The position numbers and the translations under genes were made by a program. Under the pieces are notes generated by a model. That model saw nothing but the letters and a program-made list of their open reading frames with translations. It was not told the DNA's origin and did no database searches. A DNA stretch of 35,114 bases, taken from assembly GCA_003695705.1 (NCBI GenBank), contig RFHU01000124.1, positions 1 to 35,114 of the forward strand. The letters are read 5' to 3'. This document shows, piece by piece, positions 8,012 through 15,764 of this stretch; positions within the stretch are counted from its first letter, which is position 1; every line of letters begins with the position of its first letter. Source of the stretch: Planctomycetota bacterium. Its GTDB lineage: Bacteria > Planctomycetota > J058.

Positions 8012-9187
8012 GTGATCGACGTGGCCTTGCTCGCGGAGGGGCTCGACCCACGGCGCGGGGGCGCGGAGCGGGCCGTGCGGGCCGTCGCCGCGGCCCTGGC
8101 CCGGAACGGCCTCGCGGTCGCCGTCTACGCTCCCCAGCGCCGCCTGGGGCCTCCCCTGGCCGGAGTGCGCGCGGTGGGCGTGTCGCTCCCCCGACTTCCT
8201 CGCCCCCTCTGGGCTGCGGCCCTCGCGCGCCGCCTCCGGCGGCGCGCACGCGCCGACGGCGCGGCGCGGGTCGTGGCCTGCGGAAAGCTCCTCGGCGCCG
8301 ACGCGTTCTGGCCGCACGGCGGCGTGCACGCCGCCGCACGAGAGGCCGCCGCGCAGGCCGGGCGTCGCAGGGCGGCGCTCGCGCGCCTCGGGCGCCGCCT
8401 GCGCGCCAGCGAATTCGCCTACGACGCGATCGAGGCCCGCTGCTTCGCTGCCTGCCGTCGGGGGCAAGCGCAGGCGATCGCCCTCTCGGAACGGGTACGG
8501 CGCGACATGCAGCGCTGGCACGGCCTCGCGCCCGAAGAAATCCGCGTGGTCCGCAACGGCGCCGACCCCGAACGCTTCGCCCCGCCCACGCGCGCGGCTC
8601 GCGGCGAAGCCCGCCGGGCCCTCGCCCGCCGCGCAGGCGCCCGCGGCGACGCCACCCTCGCCCTCTTCGTAGGACACTCCTTCCGCCTCAAGGGCCTCGA
8701 CCTCGCCCTGCGCGCCGTCGCCCCGCATCCGGGGGTCCACTTGGTGGTGGCCGGCGGGGACGACCCGCGCCCCTACGCCCCCTTGGCCCGCGAATGCAGC
8801 CTGGAAGGGCGACTGAGTTTCCTCGGTCCGGTCCGCGACGTGGCTCCCCTCTACCGCGGAGCGAGCTTCCTCCTCCACCCGAGCCGCTACGACCCCTGCT
8901 CCTTGGTGGTCACCGAGGCACTGGCCTCCGGCCTTCCCGTCGTGGCCTCGGCCCGGGACGGGGCCTCCGAGCACCTGCGCCAAGGCCGGAACGGATACGT
9001 GGTGCGCGCGGACGAGGAGCCTCAGGCCTTCGCCGACTTCGTGGGCCTCCTCGACGACCCCGCCCTGCAGAGGCTCCTCGCCGAAGGGGCGGCGGCCTTT
9101 CGCCGCCCCTGGAGCGAGGTCGGCCGAGAGCTTCTCGCCGCGGCGGGGAGCGGGGCGGACCGCGCGGAGAGAGGAGCCGGCGCGTGA
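8012..9187 (+). CDS. Glycosyltransferase family 4 (GT-B)
   Basis: A 391-residue GT-B transferase. The N-terminus IDVALLAEGLDPRRGGAERA has the GGAER loop of acceptor binding. The middle has QAIALSERVRRDM and VVRNGADPERFAPP. The C-terminal half has TLALFVGHSFRLKGLDLALRA and the donor-binding signature ASFLLHPSRYDPCSLVVTEA followed by GLPVVASARDGASEHL. It is similar to WaaG/WabH-like LPS core transferases (HPSRYDP in place of HPAYxEAxG). GTG at 8012 is preferred because the first beta-strand begins at the next residue; longer frames add about 33 unconserved residues. GGGG at 8006-8009 is a weak ribosome site. The stop overlaps the next gene by 4 bases (GTGA), so the two form a pair. Confidence 0.87.
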   Translation: MIDVALLAEGLDPRRGGAERAVRAVAAALARNGLAVAVYAPQRRLGPPLAGVRAVGVSLPRLPRPLWAAALARRLRRRARADGAARVVACGKLLGADAFWPHGGVHAAAREAAAQAGRRRAALARLGRRLRASEFAYDAIEARCFAACRRGQAQAIALSERVRRDMQRWHGLAPEEIRVVRNGADPERFAPPTRAARGEARRALARRAGARGDATLALFVGHSFRLKGLDLALRAVAPHPGVHLVVAGGDDPRPYAPLARECSLEGRLSFLGPVRDVAPLYRGASFLLHPSRYDPCSLVVTEALASGLPVVASARDGASEHLRQGRNGYVVRADEEPQAFADFVGLLDDPALQRLLAEGAAAFRRPWSEVGRELLAAAGSGADRAERGAGA

Positions 9188-10227
9188 CCGAACCGCCCCG
9201 GCCCTTGCGGGTGGCCTTCCTTGCCCTGGACCCCGACTCGGCGAGCGCCCGGGTGCGCGTCCTCGACCGCCTGCCCGGCCTGGCGCGGCTGGGCGTGGCC
9301 GGGCACCTCGTCGGCTGGCCCCGGGGCGCTCGCAAGCGAAGGAGGTTGCTCAGCGCCTTGGGCGAGGAGCACGCGGTGGTCTTGCACCGCCTGCTCCTCG
9401 GCGAATCCCACGCGGCGCGCCTGCGACGGCGGGTGCCGGTCCTCGTCCTCGACGCGGACGACGCGGTGCATCTGCGGCCCAGCGGGCGCCCCGGCGGACC
9501 GTTGCTCGGGGCCAAGCTGCGCGCGACCCTCGACGCCGTGGACGCGGTCGCTTGCGGCAACGCCACCTTGCGCGACGCCTTCCGCTCCGTCCACCCGCGG
9601 GTGCGCCTCCTCCTGCCCGCCTGCCCAGCCCAGGAACTCGCTCCGCGCAGCCCCGCCGCCGGGCCGCTCCGCCTGGTGTGGACGGGGAGCCGGAGCACCC
9701 TCCCCTACCTCGAGGCCATCGGACCCGCCCTCGCCCGCCTCAGGGATCGGGTGCGCCTCACGGTCCTCGCCGACCGGAGCCCGCGGCTCCCGCTCCCCTG
9801 CGCCTTCACCCCCTGGAGCCTCGCCGCCGAAGAGCGCGCCCTCCGCGCGGCCGACGTTGGCCTCTACCCTCTGCCCGACGACCCCTGGGCCGCCGGCAAG
9901 TCGGGCTACAAGCTCTACCTCTACATGCACCACGGCCTCGTCAGCGTGGCCTCGCCGCGCGGAGGCAGCCTCGAAGCCCTCGCGCCCCCCGAGGCCGGCC
10001 TGCTCGCCGAGGGCCCCGCCGGGTGGGAGCAAGCCCTCGCGCGCCTGAGCGAAGACCGCAAACTCCTCGCCCACATGAGCTTGCGCGCGCGGCGCCGCTC
10101 GCTGGCCCTCCACGGAGGCGCCCTGCGCGAGCGCGCCCTCGCCGCCCTCCTCCGCTCCCTCTGGCGGAACGGCGGAGGCCGCGCGCATCCGCCGCAGAGA
10201 CCCGGGGCTTCTTCCACGGGCCGCTAG
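9184..10227 (+). CDS. GT-B glycosyltransferase (GT4-like, short form)
   Basis: A 347-residue protein coupled by a GTGA overlap to the upstream GT4 gene. The N-terminal half LRVAFLALDPDSASARVRVL and the aspartate-rich VLVLDADDAVHL resemble a subgroup of GT4-like proteins where DxDD precedes a helix. The C-terminal half has LRLVWTGSRSTLPYLEAI and the donor-site region DVGLYPLPDDPWAAGKSGYK then YMHHGLVSVASPRGGSLEAL. The LPDDPWxxGKxxxK pattern is typical of bacterial surface-polysaccharide transferases that show only weak similarity to classic GT4 enzymes. I assign the fold and class with good confidence, but not the sugar. The last ~20 residues are low-complexity. Confidence 0.75.
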   Translation: MTEPPRPLRVAFLALDPDSASARVRVLDRLPGLARLGVAGHLVGWPRGARKRRRLLSALGEEHAVVLHRLLLGESHAARLRRRVPVLVLDADDAVHLRPSGRPGGPLLGAKLRATLDAVDAVACGNATLRDAFRSVHPRVRLLLPACPAQELAPRSPAAGPLRLVWTGSRSTLPYLEAIGPALARLRDRVRLTVLADRSPRLPLPCAFTPWSLAAEERALRAADVGLYPLPDDPWAAGKSGYKLYLYMHHGLVSVASPRGGSLEALAPPEAGLLAEGPAGWEQALARLSEDRKLLAHMSLRARRRSLALHGGALRERALAALLRSLWRNGGGRAHPPQRPGASSTGR

Positions 10228-10247
10228 GCAGTGGGGCGCCGGTTTGC

Positions 10248-10272
10248 TACCGTCTCGCCCCTGTGGAAAGGA
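10248..10272 (+). promoter_or_regulatory. Candidate -10 element and ribosome-binding site of the small basic protein gene
   Basis: The hexamer TACCGT (10248-10253), preceded by TTTGC, matches other -10 candidates in the window. The ribosome-binding site AAAGGA (10267-10272) lies 9 bases before the GTG at 10282 and decides that start. No convincing -35 is seen. Confidence 0.4.
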
Positions 10273-10281
10273 CGGTGCACC

Positions 10282-10479
10282 GTGGGCGCGAACCGCGGGC
10301 GTAAGAAGGACAAGCGCGCGAAGCTCGCCTGGCGCAACCGCAAGGCGAACCGGGGCCGCAAGCCCGCCATGGGCAAGCGCAAGGGCATGATCGCCTGGCG
10401 CGAGGTCGTGGCGAAGAGCAAGCGCAACGCCACCAAGATCATCGTTCCGCCCAAGGAAGAGCGCGCCGGCGGCGAGTAG
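10282..10479 (+). CDS. Small Arg/Lys-rich protein of unknown function
   Basis: A 65-residue protein with about a third Lys plus Arg, starting VGANRGRKKDKRAKLAWRNR. It contains two basic clusters separated by GRKPAMGKRKGMIAW, and its C-terminal end is mildly acidic (PPKEERAGGE). The GTG start is supported by AAAGGA 9 bases upstream and a -10-like hexamer. A longer in-frame version from 10231 would run through both promoter and ribosome site and is less likely. Codon use looks like that of neighbours, and it lies alone between a glycosyltransferase gene and a hairpin. The composition suits nucleic-acid or ribosome binding, but I recognise no family. It is either a real small gene or, less likely, a chance frame. 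Confidence 0.6.
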   Translation: MGANRGRKKDKRAKLAWRNRKANRGRKPAMGKRKGMIAWREVVAKSKRNATKIIVPPKEERAGGE

Positions 10480-10507
10480 CTCGCCCTCCGCCCGCCCCGC
10501 CTCCTCC

Positions 10508-10540
10508 GCGCGGCCGGCCCCCTCCCGGGCCGGCCGTCGC
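10508..10540 (+). terminator. Strong GC hairpin downstream of the small protein gene
   Basis: The 10-bp stem CGGCCGGCCC (10511-10520) / GGGCCGGCCG (10527-10536) has a 6-base loop. It can be extended by GCG/CGC across a one-base bulge. It lies 29 bases after the stop codon. There is no T-run, so termination is inferred from stem strength and position. Confidence 0.5.
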
Positions 10541-10580
10541 GCGTGTACGGCGCGCGACCCCGCTCGCCCGCTTCCTCCCC

Positions 10581-10593
10581 TACCATGCGGGGC
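10581..10593 (+). promoter_or_regulatory. -10 hexamer of a putative leaderless transcript
   Basis: TACCAT (10581-10586) is followed by 7 bases and then GTG at 10594. No Shine-Dalgarno sequence of normal spacing is present, so transcription would begin at or next to the start codon. Confidence 0.4.
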
Positions 10594-12231
10594 GTGAGCC
10601 TTCCCGCCCGGGTCTCCCTCGCCTTCGCCCTCCTTGCCCTCCTCGTCGGTGCTGCGGCCCTCTTCGTCCACGCCGCCGCGAAGGACGTAGAGGAGACCTT
10701 CGCCCGCCTCACCCGAGAAAGCCTCCCCGCGCTCGGACGCCTCGAGGCCCTGCACCGCGAGGGCGACCTCCTCGCCCTCGAGGCCGAGCGACTCGGAGAC
10801 CCGAAAGGCAGAGGAGGGGAGGAGCGCGTCGCACGCCTGCGCGAAGCCGGGGCGCGCCTGCGCGCGGCCTTCGCCAACCACCGCTCCCTGCGCCCGAACG
10901 GCGCAACGCCGGCGGCGGAGGAAGACGCCCTTGCCGGAGCCCTCGAAGAGCTCGTCTCCGCCGCCGAGTCCTTGGCGCGCGTTCGCGCCCGCCACCCCCT
11001 CCCCGCCCCGCTCCCTCCCGAGTGGAGCACGGCCCAGAAGCGCCTCCTCCGCGCCGCCGCGGCCTACGACCGGGCGATCCACGCGGCCCTCGCCGCCGAG
11101 CGCGGCCGGGTCCGAACGCGGCGCGCCGCGGTCGAAGGCCGCGTGCGCGCCCACGCGACCACCCTGCTGGGCGGCCTGCTGCTGGTGGGCGCGCTTGCGC
11201 TCGGCCTTGGCCTGGCGACGGTGCGCCGCCTACGCTTCGGCCTCGGGCAACTCGAACACGCGGCCGAACGCCTCGGCGCGGGCGACCCCGCCGCGCGCAC
11301 CGGCCTCGACGCCCGCGACGAAGTCGGACGGGCCGGAGCAGCCTTCGACGGCATGGCCGGGCGCATCGCCGGTCGCCAGGCCGTCCTCGAGCGCGAAGTT
11401 GCCGAGCGCACCTCCGCCCTCGCCGAGGCCGAGCGAGAACTCTTGCAACAGGAGCGCATGGCCGTGCTCGGCCGCCTCCTCGCCACCGTCAGCCACGAGA
11501 TCCGCAACCCCCTGGCGGCCATCGGGAACTCCTACCATCTGCTCGAGGCCACCGTGCGCGGGCACGACGAGGCGGCCGACCGCGCCCTCGACCGCATTGG
11601 GCGGAGCATCGCCCGCTGCGACCGGATCATCGAGGAACTGCTCGACTTCACCCGCGAACGCCCCCTCGCTCCGCGCGAGCAGCCCCTCGACCCCTGGGTC
11701 GACGAATTCCTCGCCACCCTCGACGTTCCCCCCTCCGTCGAGCTCGTCCGCGAGCGCGGCGTGCCGGAGCCCGTGCGCTTCGACACCCTCCGCCTGGGGC
11801 AAGCCCTCGCCAACCTGGTGCAGAACGCCCTCCAGGTCCTCGAGACCGAGGGCGACGGTGGCGGGCGGGTCTTCGTCCGCACCCGGCGGACCGCCGACCG
11901 CATCGAGCTCGCCGTCGCCGACACAGGCCCCGGCATCGCCCCCGAACTGCGCGAAACGGTCTTCGAACCCCTCTTCAGCACCAAGACCTACGGAGTCGGG
12001 CTCGGCTTGGCCATCGTCGCCCGGGCCCTGCACGACCAGGGCGGCGACGTCGAGCTCACCGACGAACCCGGGGGCGGCGCCTGCTTCACCCTCTGGCTGC
12101 CGCTTCCCGAGGACGCCGGCGCATCGAGGGCCGCCCGCACGCGGCAAAGGAGGTCCTCGCGAGCGAAGGGCTTGGGAATCAGGTTGAGCTCCGCGAGCTC
12201 GGCGGCGCTCACCGTCGACTCGGGGGCGTAG
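10594..12231 (+). CDS. Membrane sensor histidine kinase (HAMP-HisKA-HATPase)
   Basis: A 545-residue sensor. TM1 is at about residues 8-25, and a helical, Ala/Glu-rich periplasmic sensor spans about 26-185. TM2 is at about 189-211, then a HAMP-like segment and a short coiled coil. The HisKA core is VSHEIRNPLAAIGNS (phosphoacceptor His301), and the HATPase has the N box NLVQNALQVL (from about 408), VADTGPGI, FEPLFSTK and GVGLGLAIV. It phosphorylates itself and passes the phosphate to a receiver; no dedicated regulator is adjacent on this strand. GTG at 10594 fits the -10 spacing; ATG at 10585 would add three residues. The catalytic domain ends near residue 509, and the last ~36 codons run antisense into the hybrid kinase gene. 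Confidence 0.88.
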   Translation: MSLPARVSLAFALLALLVGAAALFVHAAAKDVEETFARLTRESLPALGRLEALHREGDLLALEAERLGDPKGRGGEERVARLREAGARLRAAFANHRSLRPNGATPAAEEDALAGALEELVSAAESLARVRARHPLPAPLPPEWSTAQKRLLRAAAAYDRAIHAALAAERGRVRTRRAAVEGRVRAHATTLLGGLLLVGALALGLGLATVRRLRFGLGQLEHAAERLGAGDPAARTGLDARDEVGRAGAAFDGMAGRIAGRQAVLEREVAERTSALAEAERELLQQERMAVLGRLLATVSHEIRNPLAAIGNSYHLLEATVRGHDEAADRALDRIGRSIARCDRIIEELLDFTRERPLAPREQPLDPWVDEFLATLDVPPSVELVRERGVPEPVRFDTLRLGQALANLVQNALQVLETEGDGGGRVFVRTRRTADRIELAVADTGPGIAPELRETVFEPLFSTKTYGVGLGLAIVARALHDQGGDVELTDEPGGGACFTLWLPLPEDAGASRAARTRQRRSSRAKGLGIRLSSASSAALTVDSGA

Positions 12232-14081
12232 CCCGAAACGAAGAGGGCGCGCAGCTCCGGCACGCGACGGCGCAGGGAACGGGCCAGGGCAGGACCGCTC
12301 TGGCCCGGGAGGACCACGTCGCTGAGGAGGAGGGAAAAGGGGCCTTCCTCCTCCCAAGCGCGGAGGGCGTCCTCGGCGCTCGCAACGGCGCGGACGCGGT
12401 AGCCGTGGTCTTCGAGGAGGCGGACCAGGACCTGCCGCACGGAGACCTCGTCCTCGACCACGAGCACCGAGGCTCCGGCGGGCGCGGGGGGAGCCGAAGG
12501 GACCGAACGCTCAGCGAGGTCTGATTCGGGCGCTTCTTCGGCGGGGGGGAGGTAGATGCGCACGGTCGTCCCCTGGCCGGGAGCGGAGTCGACCTCGATC
12601 CGTCCGCCGGCAGCGCCGACGATGCCGAAGACCGTGGACAAGCCGAGCCCCGTCCCTTGCCCGGGGCCCTTGGTGGTGAAGAAGGGCTCGAAGACCCGCG
12701 CCGCGGTCTCCTCGTCCATGCCGTGCCCCGTGTCGGCAACCTCGATCGCCACCGACGGACCGGCCCGTGGATCGTGAACCTTGCGTGCGCGCAGGGAGAG
12801 GCGCCCGCCCCCAGGCATGGCGTCCCGCGCGTTGACCGCCAGGTTGAGGAAGACCTGCTGCAGCTCGGTCTCGCTCAGCGGGACGGCGCCGAGAGCGGGG
12901 TCGCTCTCGACGGAAAGGGCGACGTCTTCGCCCAGGGTGCGACGCAGGAGGGCCTCGGTGTCGTGGAGCGCGTGCTGCAGGTCGGCGCTGCGCCGGGGAC
13001 CGTCGCCGCGACGACTGAAGGCGAGGAGCCGCGAAGTCAGCTCGGCGCAGCGGCGCACCACCCCGCGCAGGCCCGCGAAGTCTTCGGGCGAGCCGCTGCG
13101 CTGGGCGAGCTCGGCGTAGCCAAGGATCGAGGTGAGCAGGTTGTTGAAGTCGTGGGCGATCCCTCCCGCCAGGCGCCCCACGGCTTCCATTTTCTGCGCC
13201 TGGCGGAGCTGGGCGTCGAGTTCCCGCTGGCGGGTCAGGTCGACGAAGCAGGCCACCGCCTGAGGCGCTGCTCCGCCGGGGCCGCTGGTGACGTGCAAGC
13301 GCATGTCGAGGACCAAGCTGCGTCCGTCGAGGGAGTGGGCCCTGACCTCGCGTTCGACGCGGCTGGCACCCGAGCGGAAGGCCCGAGAGACCTCCCGCAG
13401 GAGTTCCGCCCCCTCCGGCCCGAGGATCCCCGCAAAGCCGAAGGCGGCCAGGGCCGCGGTGCTCTCCGCCCCAAAGAGGCGCAGCGCCTGCTGGTTGGCG
13501 TCGACGATGCGCACCCAGCAGGCGGGCGAGGCCTGCTCACGGACGAAGGCCTCCTCCCCGTGGGCTTCGAGGGCTGCGAACAACGGGCCGAGGTCGCCGA
13601 GGACGATGGCCGCGGGTACCTCGTCGAAGAGACGCCGGTAGCGGGCTTCGCTCCGGCGCAGCTCTTCGAGGGCCGCGCGCTGCTCGCCGGCGAGGCGACG
13701 CATGCGCAAGGCCCTGCGCACCACGGCGCGCAGTTCCTCGGGGCGAACCGGCTTGCGCAAGTAGTCGTCTGCCCCTCCCCGGAGGGCCGCCACGGCGCTG
13801 TCGAGGCTCCCGTAGGCGGTGACGAGCACGCACACGGTCTCGGGATGCGCTTCCTTGAGCCGCGCCGTCAGCTCGAGCCCGTCGGCGGCGGCCCCGAGGC
13901 GCAGGTCCACGAGCGCCAGCGCCGGGCAACGGCGTGCGGCGAGGTCGAGGGCCTCGGCGCAGGAGGCCGCCGTGTCGACCAAGAGGCCCTCCAGGGCCAG
14001 CAGATCCGCCAGCGAACCCGCAACGTCCGGATCGTCGTCGACCACGAGCGCCGCCTCGCGGGGCTCCTCGGCGACGGTCAC
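11988..14081 (-). CDS. Hybrid sensor kinase: REC-PAS-HisKA-HATPase-REC
   Basis: A 697-residue cytoplasmic hybrid kinase. An N-terminal receiver (about 10-125) has the phospho-Asp in LALVDLRLG (Asp59), VLVTAYG and YLRKPV. A PAS-like segment follows (about 135-270; [28 protein letters not shown]). The HisKA core is [19 protein letters not shown] (His310), an NtrB-like H box, with HATPase motifs [30 protein letters not shown] and [11 protein letters not shown]-terminal receiver (about 537-655) has [17 protein letters not shown] and IPKPF. GTG at 14081 overlaps the stop of the double-receiver gene by 4 bases, so the two are coupled and likely form one phosphorelay. The last ~48 residues are low-complexity and lie antisense to the convergent kinase, where the natural stop seems to have been lost. 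Confidence 0.88.
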   Translation of the reverse strand: MTVAEEPREAALVVDDDPDVAGSLADLLALEGLLVDTAASCAEALDLAARRCPALALVDLRLGAAADGLELTARLKEAHPETVCVLVTAYGSLDSAVAALRGGADDYLRKPVRPEELRAVVRRALRMRRLAGEQRAALEELRRSEARYRRLFDEVPAAIVLGDLGPLFAALEAHGEEAFVREQASPACWVRIVDANQQALRLFGAESTAALAAFGFAGILGPEGAELLREVSRAFRSGASRVEREVRAHSLDGRSLVLDMRLHVTSGPGGAAPQAVACFVDLTRQRELDAQLRQAQKMEAVGRLAGGIAHDFNNLLTSILGYAELAQRSGSPEDFAGLRGVVRRCAELTSRLLAFSRRGDGPRRSADLQHALHDTEALLRRTLGEDVALSVESDPALGAVPLSETELQQVFLNLAVNARDAMPGGGRLSLRARKVHDPRAGPSVAIEVADTGHGMDEETAARVFEPFFTTKGPGQGTGLGLSTVFGIVGAAGGRIEVDSAPGQGTTVRIYLPPAEEAPESDLAERSVPSAPPAPAGASVLVVEDEVSVRQVLVRLLEDHGYRVRAVASAEDALRAWEEEGPFSLLLSDVVLPGQSGPALARSLRRRVPELRALFVSGYAPESTVSAAELAELNLIPKPFAREDLLCRVRAALDAPASSGSGSQRVKQAPPPGSSVSSTSPPWSCRARATMAKPSPTP

Positions 14082-14812
14082 GGCTCGTCCAAACGCTGGA
14101 AGAGATCGCGCAGGGTGCCGGCCAGGGCCCCGGCGCCGATGGGCTTGGTGAGCTGCGGCACCGTGGACGGAAGCCCTGCGAGGACCGCGGCCTCCTCGGC
14201 GGCGTAGCCGGTCACCACGATCGTGGGCAGCGAACGCCCGCCTTCCGCCAGCGCGCGGAGGATCTCGTCCCCCCGCAGGCCCGGCAAGCGCAGGTCGAGG
14301 ACCAAGGCGTCGAAGGACTCGGTCCGCGCCCGGGCCAACGCCGTGAGGCCGTCTGCAACGGTCACCACCTCCAGGCCGCGCTGGCGGAGGTCGTCGGCGA
14401 CGCCGGCGAGGAAGTCCGGGTCGTCGTCGGCGACGAGCACCCGGCGGTGGGGGCAGAAGGCCCCGTAGGGTTCGAGGAAGTCGGCCACCAGATCGAAGGG
14501 CTTGCGCAGGCTGCGGTCGGCTCCGGCCTCCTCGGCAGCGGCGAAGTCCTCGCGCTCCCCGTAGGCCGTCATGAGGACCAGGCACACCCGCGGGTCCCGG
14601 CGACGGAACTCGCGCACCAGTTCGACCCCGTTCCCGTCCGGCAAGCGCAGGTCGATCAAGACCAAGGCGTAGGCGCCGGGTCGGAAACGAGCCCGGGCCT
14701 CGGCCACGCCGGCCACGGCTTCGACCGCACCGCCGCCGTGGGCGAGGAGCAAATCGACCAGGCTCTCGCGGAAGTCCGCGTCGTCGTCGACGACCAGCAC
14801 GCGTCGGGGCAT
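14078..14812 (-). CDS. Double-receiver response regulator without output domain
   Basis: A 244-residue protein made of two CheY-like receivers. REC1 (about 4-118) has VLVVDDDADF, LVLIDLRLPDGNG (Asp54), VLMTAYG and SLRKPF. REC2 (about 124-240) has VLVADDDPDF, LVLDLRLPGLRG (Asp173), IVVTGYA and LTKPI. Both keep the acidic pocket, phosphoacceptor Asp, Thr and Lys, so both can be phosphorylated. No DNA-binding or enzymatic domain follows, so it should act as a phosphate shuttle or by protein contact. ATG at 14812 follows a purine-rich AGGAGAGGGAGGGG ribosome site and a TAGCGT -10 element. It is the first gene of a two-gene unit with the hybrid kinase, which adds two more receivers. Confidence 0.9.
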   Translation of the reverse strand: MPRRVLVVDDDADFRESLVDLLLAHGGGAVEAVAGVAEARARFRPGAYALVLIDLRLPDGNGVELVREFRRRDPRVCLVLMTAYGEREDFAAAEEAGADRSLRKPFDLVADFLEPYGAFCPHRRVLVADDDPDFLAGVADDLRQRGLEVVTVADGLTALARARTESFDALVLDLRLPGLRGDEILRALAEGGRSLPTIVVTGYAAEEAAVLAGLPSTVPQLTKPIGAGALAGTLRDLFQRLDEP

Positions 14813-14839
14813 GGCCCCTCCCTCTCCTCGTCCACGCTA
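14813..14839 (-). promoter_or_regulatory. Candidate -10 element and ribosome site of the double-receiver/hybrid kinase unit
   Basis: Read on the minus strand, TAGCGT (14839-14834) is followed after 21 bases by the ATG. The interval includes the purine-rich AGGAGAGGGAGGGG. This is a leadered promoter, unlike the leaderless type seen at other genes. Confidence 0.45.
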
Positions 14840-14849
14840 CCCGGCGCCT

Positions 14850-15764
14850 TCAGGAAGCGCCCGCCCCGAGGACAATTCCCTCGTAAGCGCAGAAGGCCCT
14901 CCGCTCGGGATCGAAGGCGCGGGTCTCGATGGCCGTCGGGCGCCCTCCCTCGAAGATGTAGCGGTGGTAGGTCCCTGCCTCGCCCAGCGCGCGCGGCGGC
15001 TGCGTGACCGACCCCGCGCACACGATCCGCAAGCCCTCGGGCGTGCGGTACTGGAAGCGGCGGTGGGTGTGGCCGCAGAGGAGCAGGTCCACGCCCGCCT
15101 CATGGCACAGCTCGAGCAGGCGCGCGCCGTCGCGGTTGCCTCGCCAGCGGTGGTCCGGTCGGCCGTTCGCCTGCAGGGGGGGATGGTGCACCAGGACCAC
15201 ACGGGCCGTGGCGGGAGCGGCAAGCCCCTCGCGCAGGGCCTCGAGTTGCTCGGCGCCCAGCCGACCGTAAGCGGTGAACCACGGGGTGGGGACCGCGCTC
15301 GAGGTCGCGGCGAGGAGGATCTCGTCCAGGAGCAGGAAGCGGGGCCAGCGCACGGGCTCCGCAGCAAGGAAGGGGGCCAAGCCACGCTCGAAGGCGCGCC
15401 GGCGCACGGAGCCGCGCGTGTAGGCGTCGTGGTTGCCGGGAATCACGACCACTCGCTCGGGCGGGACCCCGCAGCCGAGGAGCAGATCGCGCGCGCGCTC
15501 GAACTCCGCCGCGTAGGCAAGGTTGCTCAGGTCGCCGGTCACGACGAGCGCGTCGGGCGGGTCGGCGGCGATGTCGTCCAGGGCGGCTTCGAACTGGGCC
15601 ACCGGATGCCTTCGCTTGAGGAGCAGGTTCAGCCCGCCGAGCACGCGCTTGTTGAGAAAGGTCCACCAGGGCGGGCGGCGCCCGGGGGCCCAGAGCACGT
15701 GGGGGTCGCTGAGGTGCGCCACGACGCGCCGGACCGGGCGCGCGGGGCTCGCCGCGCCGCTCAC
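14850..15764 (-). CDS. Calcineurin-like metallophosphoesterase (CpdA-like class III)
   Basis: A 304-residue metal-dependent phosphoesterase. All five metal and catalytic motifs are visible: AHLSDPHVL (DxH), VVTGDLSNLA (GDxxN), VIPGNHDAYT (GNHD), LVHHPPLQ and LLCGHTHRRF (GHxH). The layout matches the CpdA/Icc class that hydrolyses cyclic nucleotides or other phosphodiesters, with two divalent metals, in the cytoplasm. There is no signal peptide. GTG at 15764 overlaps the M23 gene stop by 4 bases, so the two are coupled; this hints at a shared role in the envelope, but the substrate is unknown. The C-terminal part YEGIVLGAGAS ends 37 bases before the next minus-strand start. Confidence 0.88.
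   Translation of the reverse strand: MSGAASPARPVRRVVAHLSDPHVLWAPGRRPPWWTFLNKRVLGGLNLLLKRRHPVAQFEAALDDIAADPPDALVVTGDLSNLAYAAEFERARDLLLGCGVPPERVVVIPGNHDAYTRGSVRRRAFERGLAPFLAAEPVRWPRFLLLDEILLAATSSAVPTPWFTAYGRLGAEQLEALREGLAAPATARVVLVHHPPLQANGRPDHRWRGNRDGARLLELCHEAGVDLLLCGHTHRRFQYRTPEGLRIVCAGSVTQPPRALGEAGTYHRYIFEGGRPTAIETRAFDPERRAFCAYEGIVLGAGAS

Noticed and set aside
6296-8983. 895-codon minus-strand frame spanning three genes
   Set aside because: It is antisense to HldE-like and glycosyltransferase genes and in another frame from the kinase gene on the same strand; its composition is low-complexity Arg/Gly/Pro.
9022-11154. 710-codon minus-strand frame
   Set aside because: It covers glycosyltransferase, small-protein and kinase genes on the other strand, with no protein motif.
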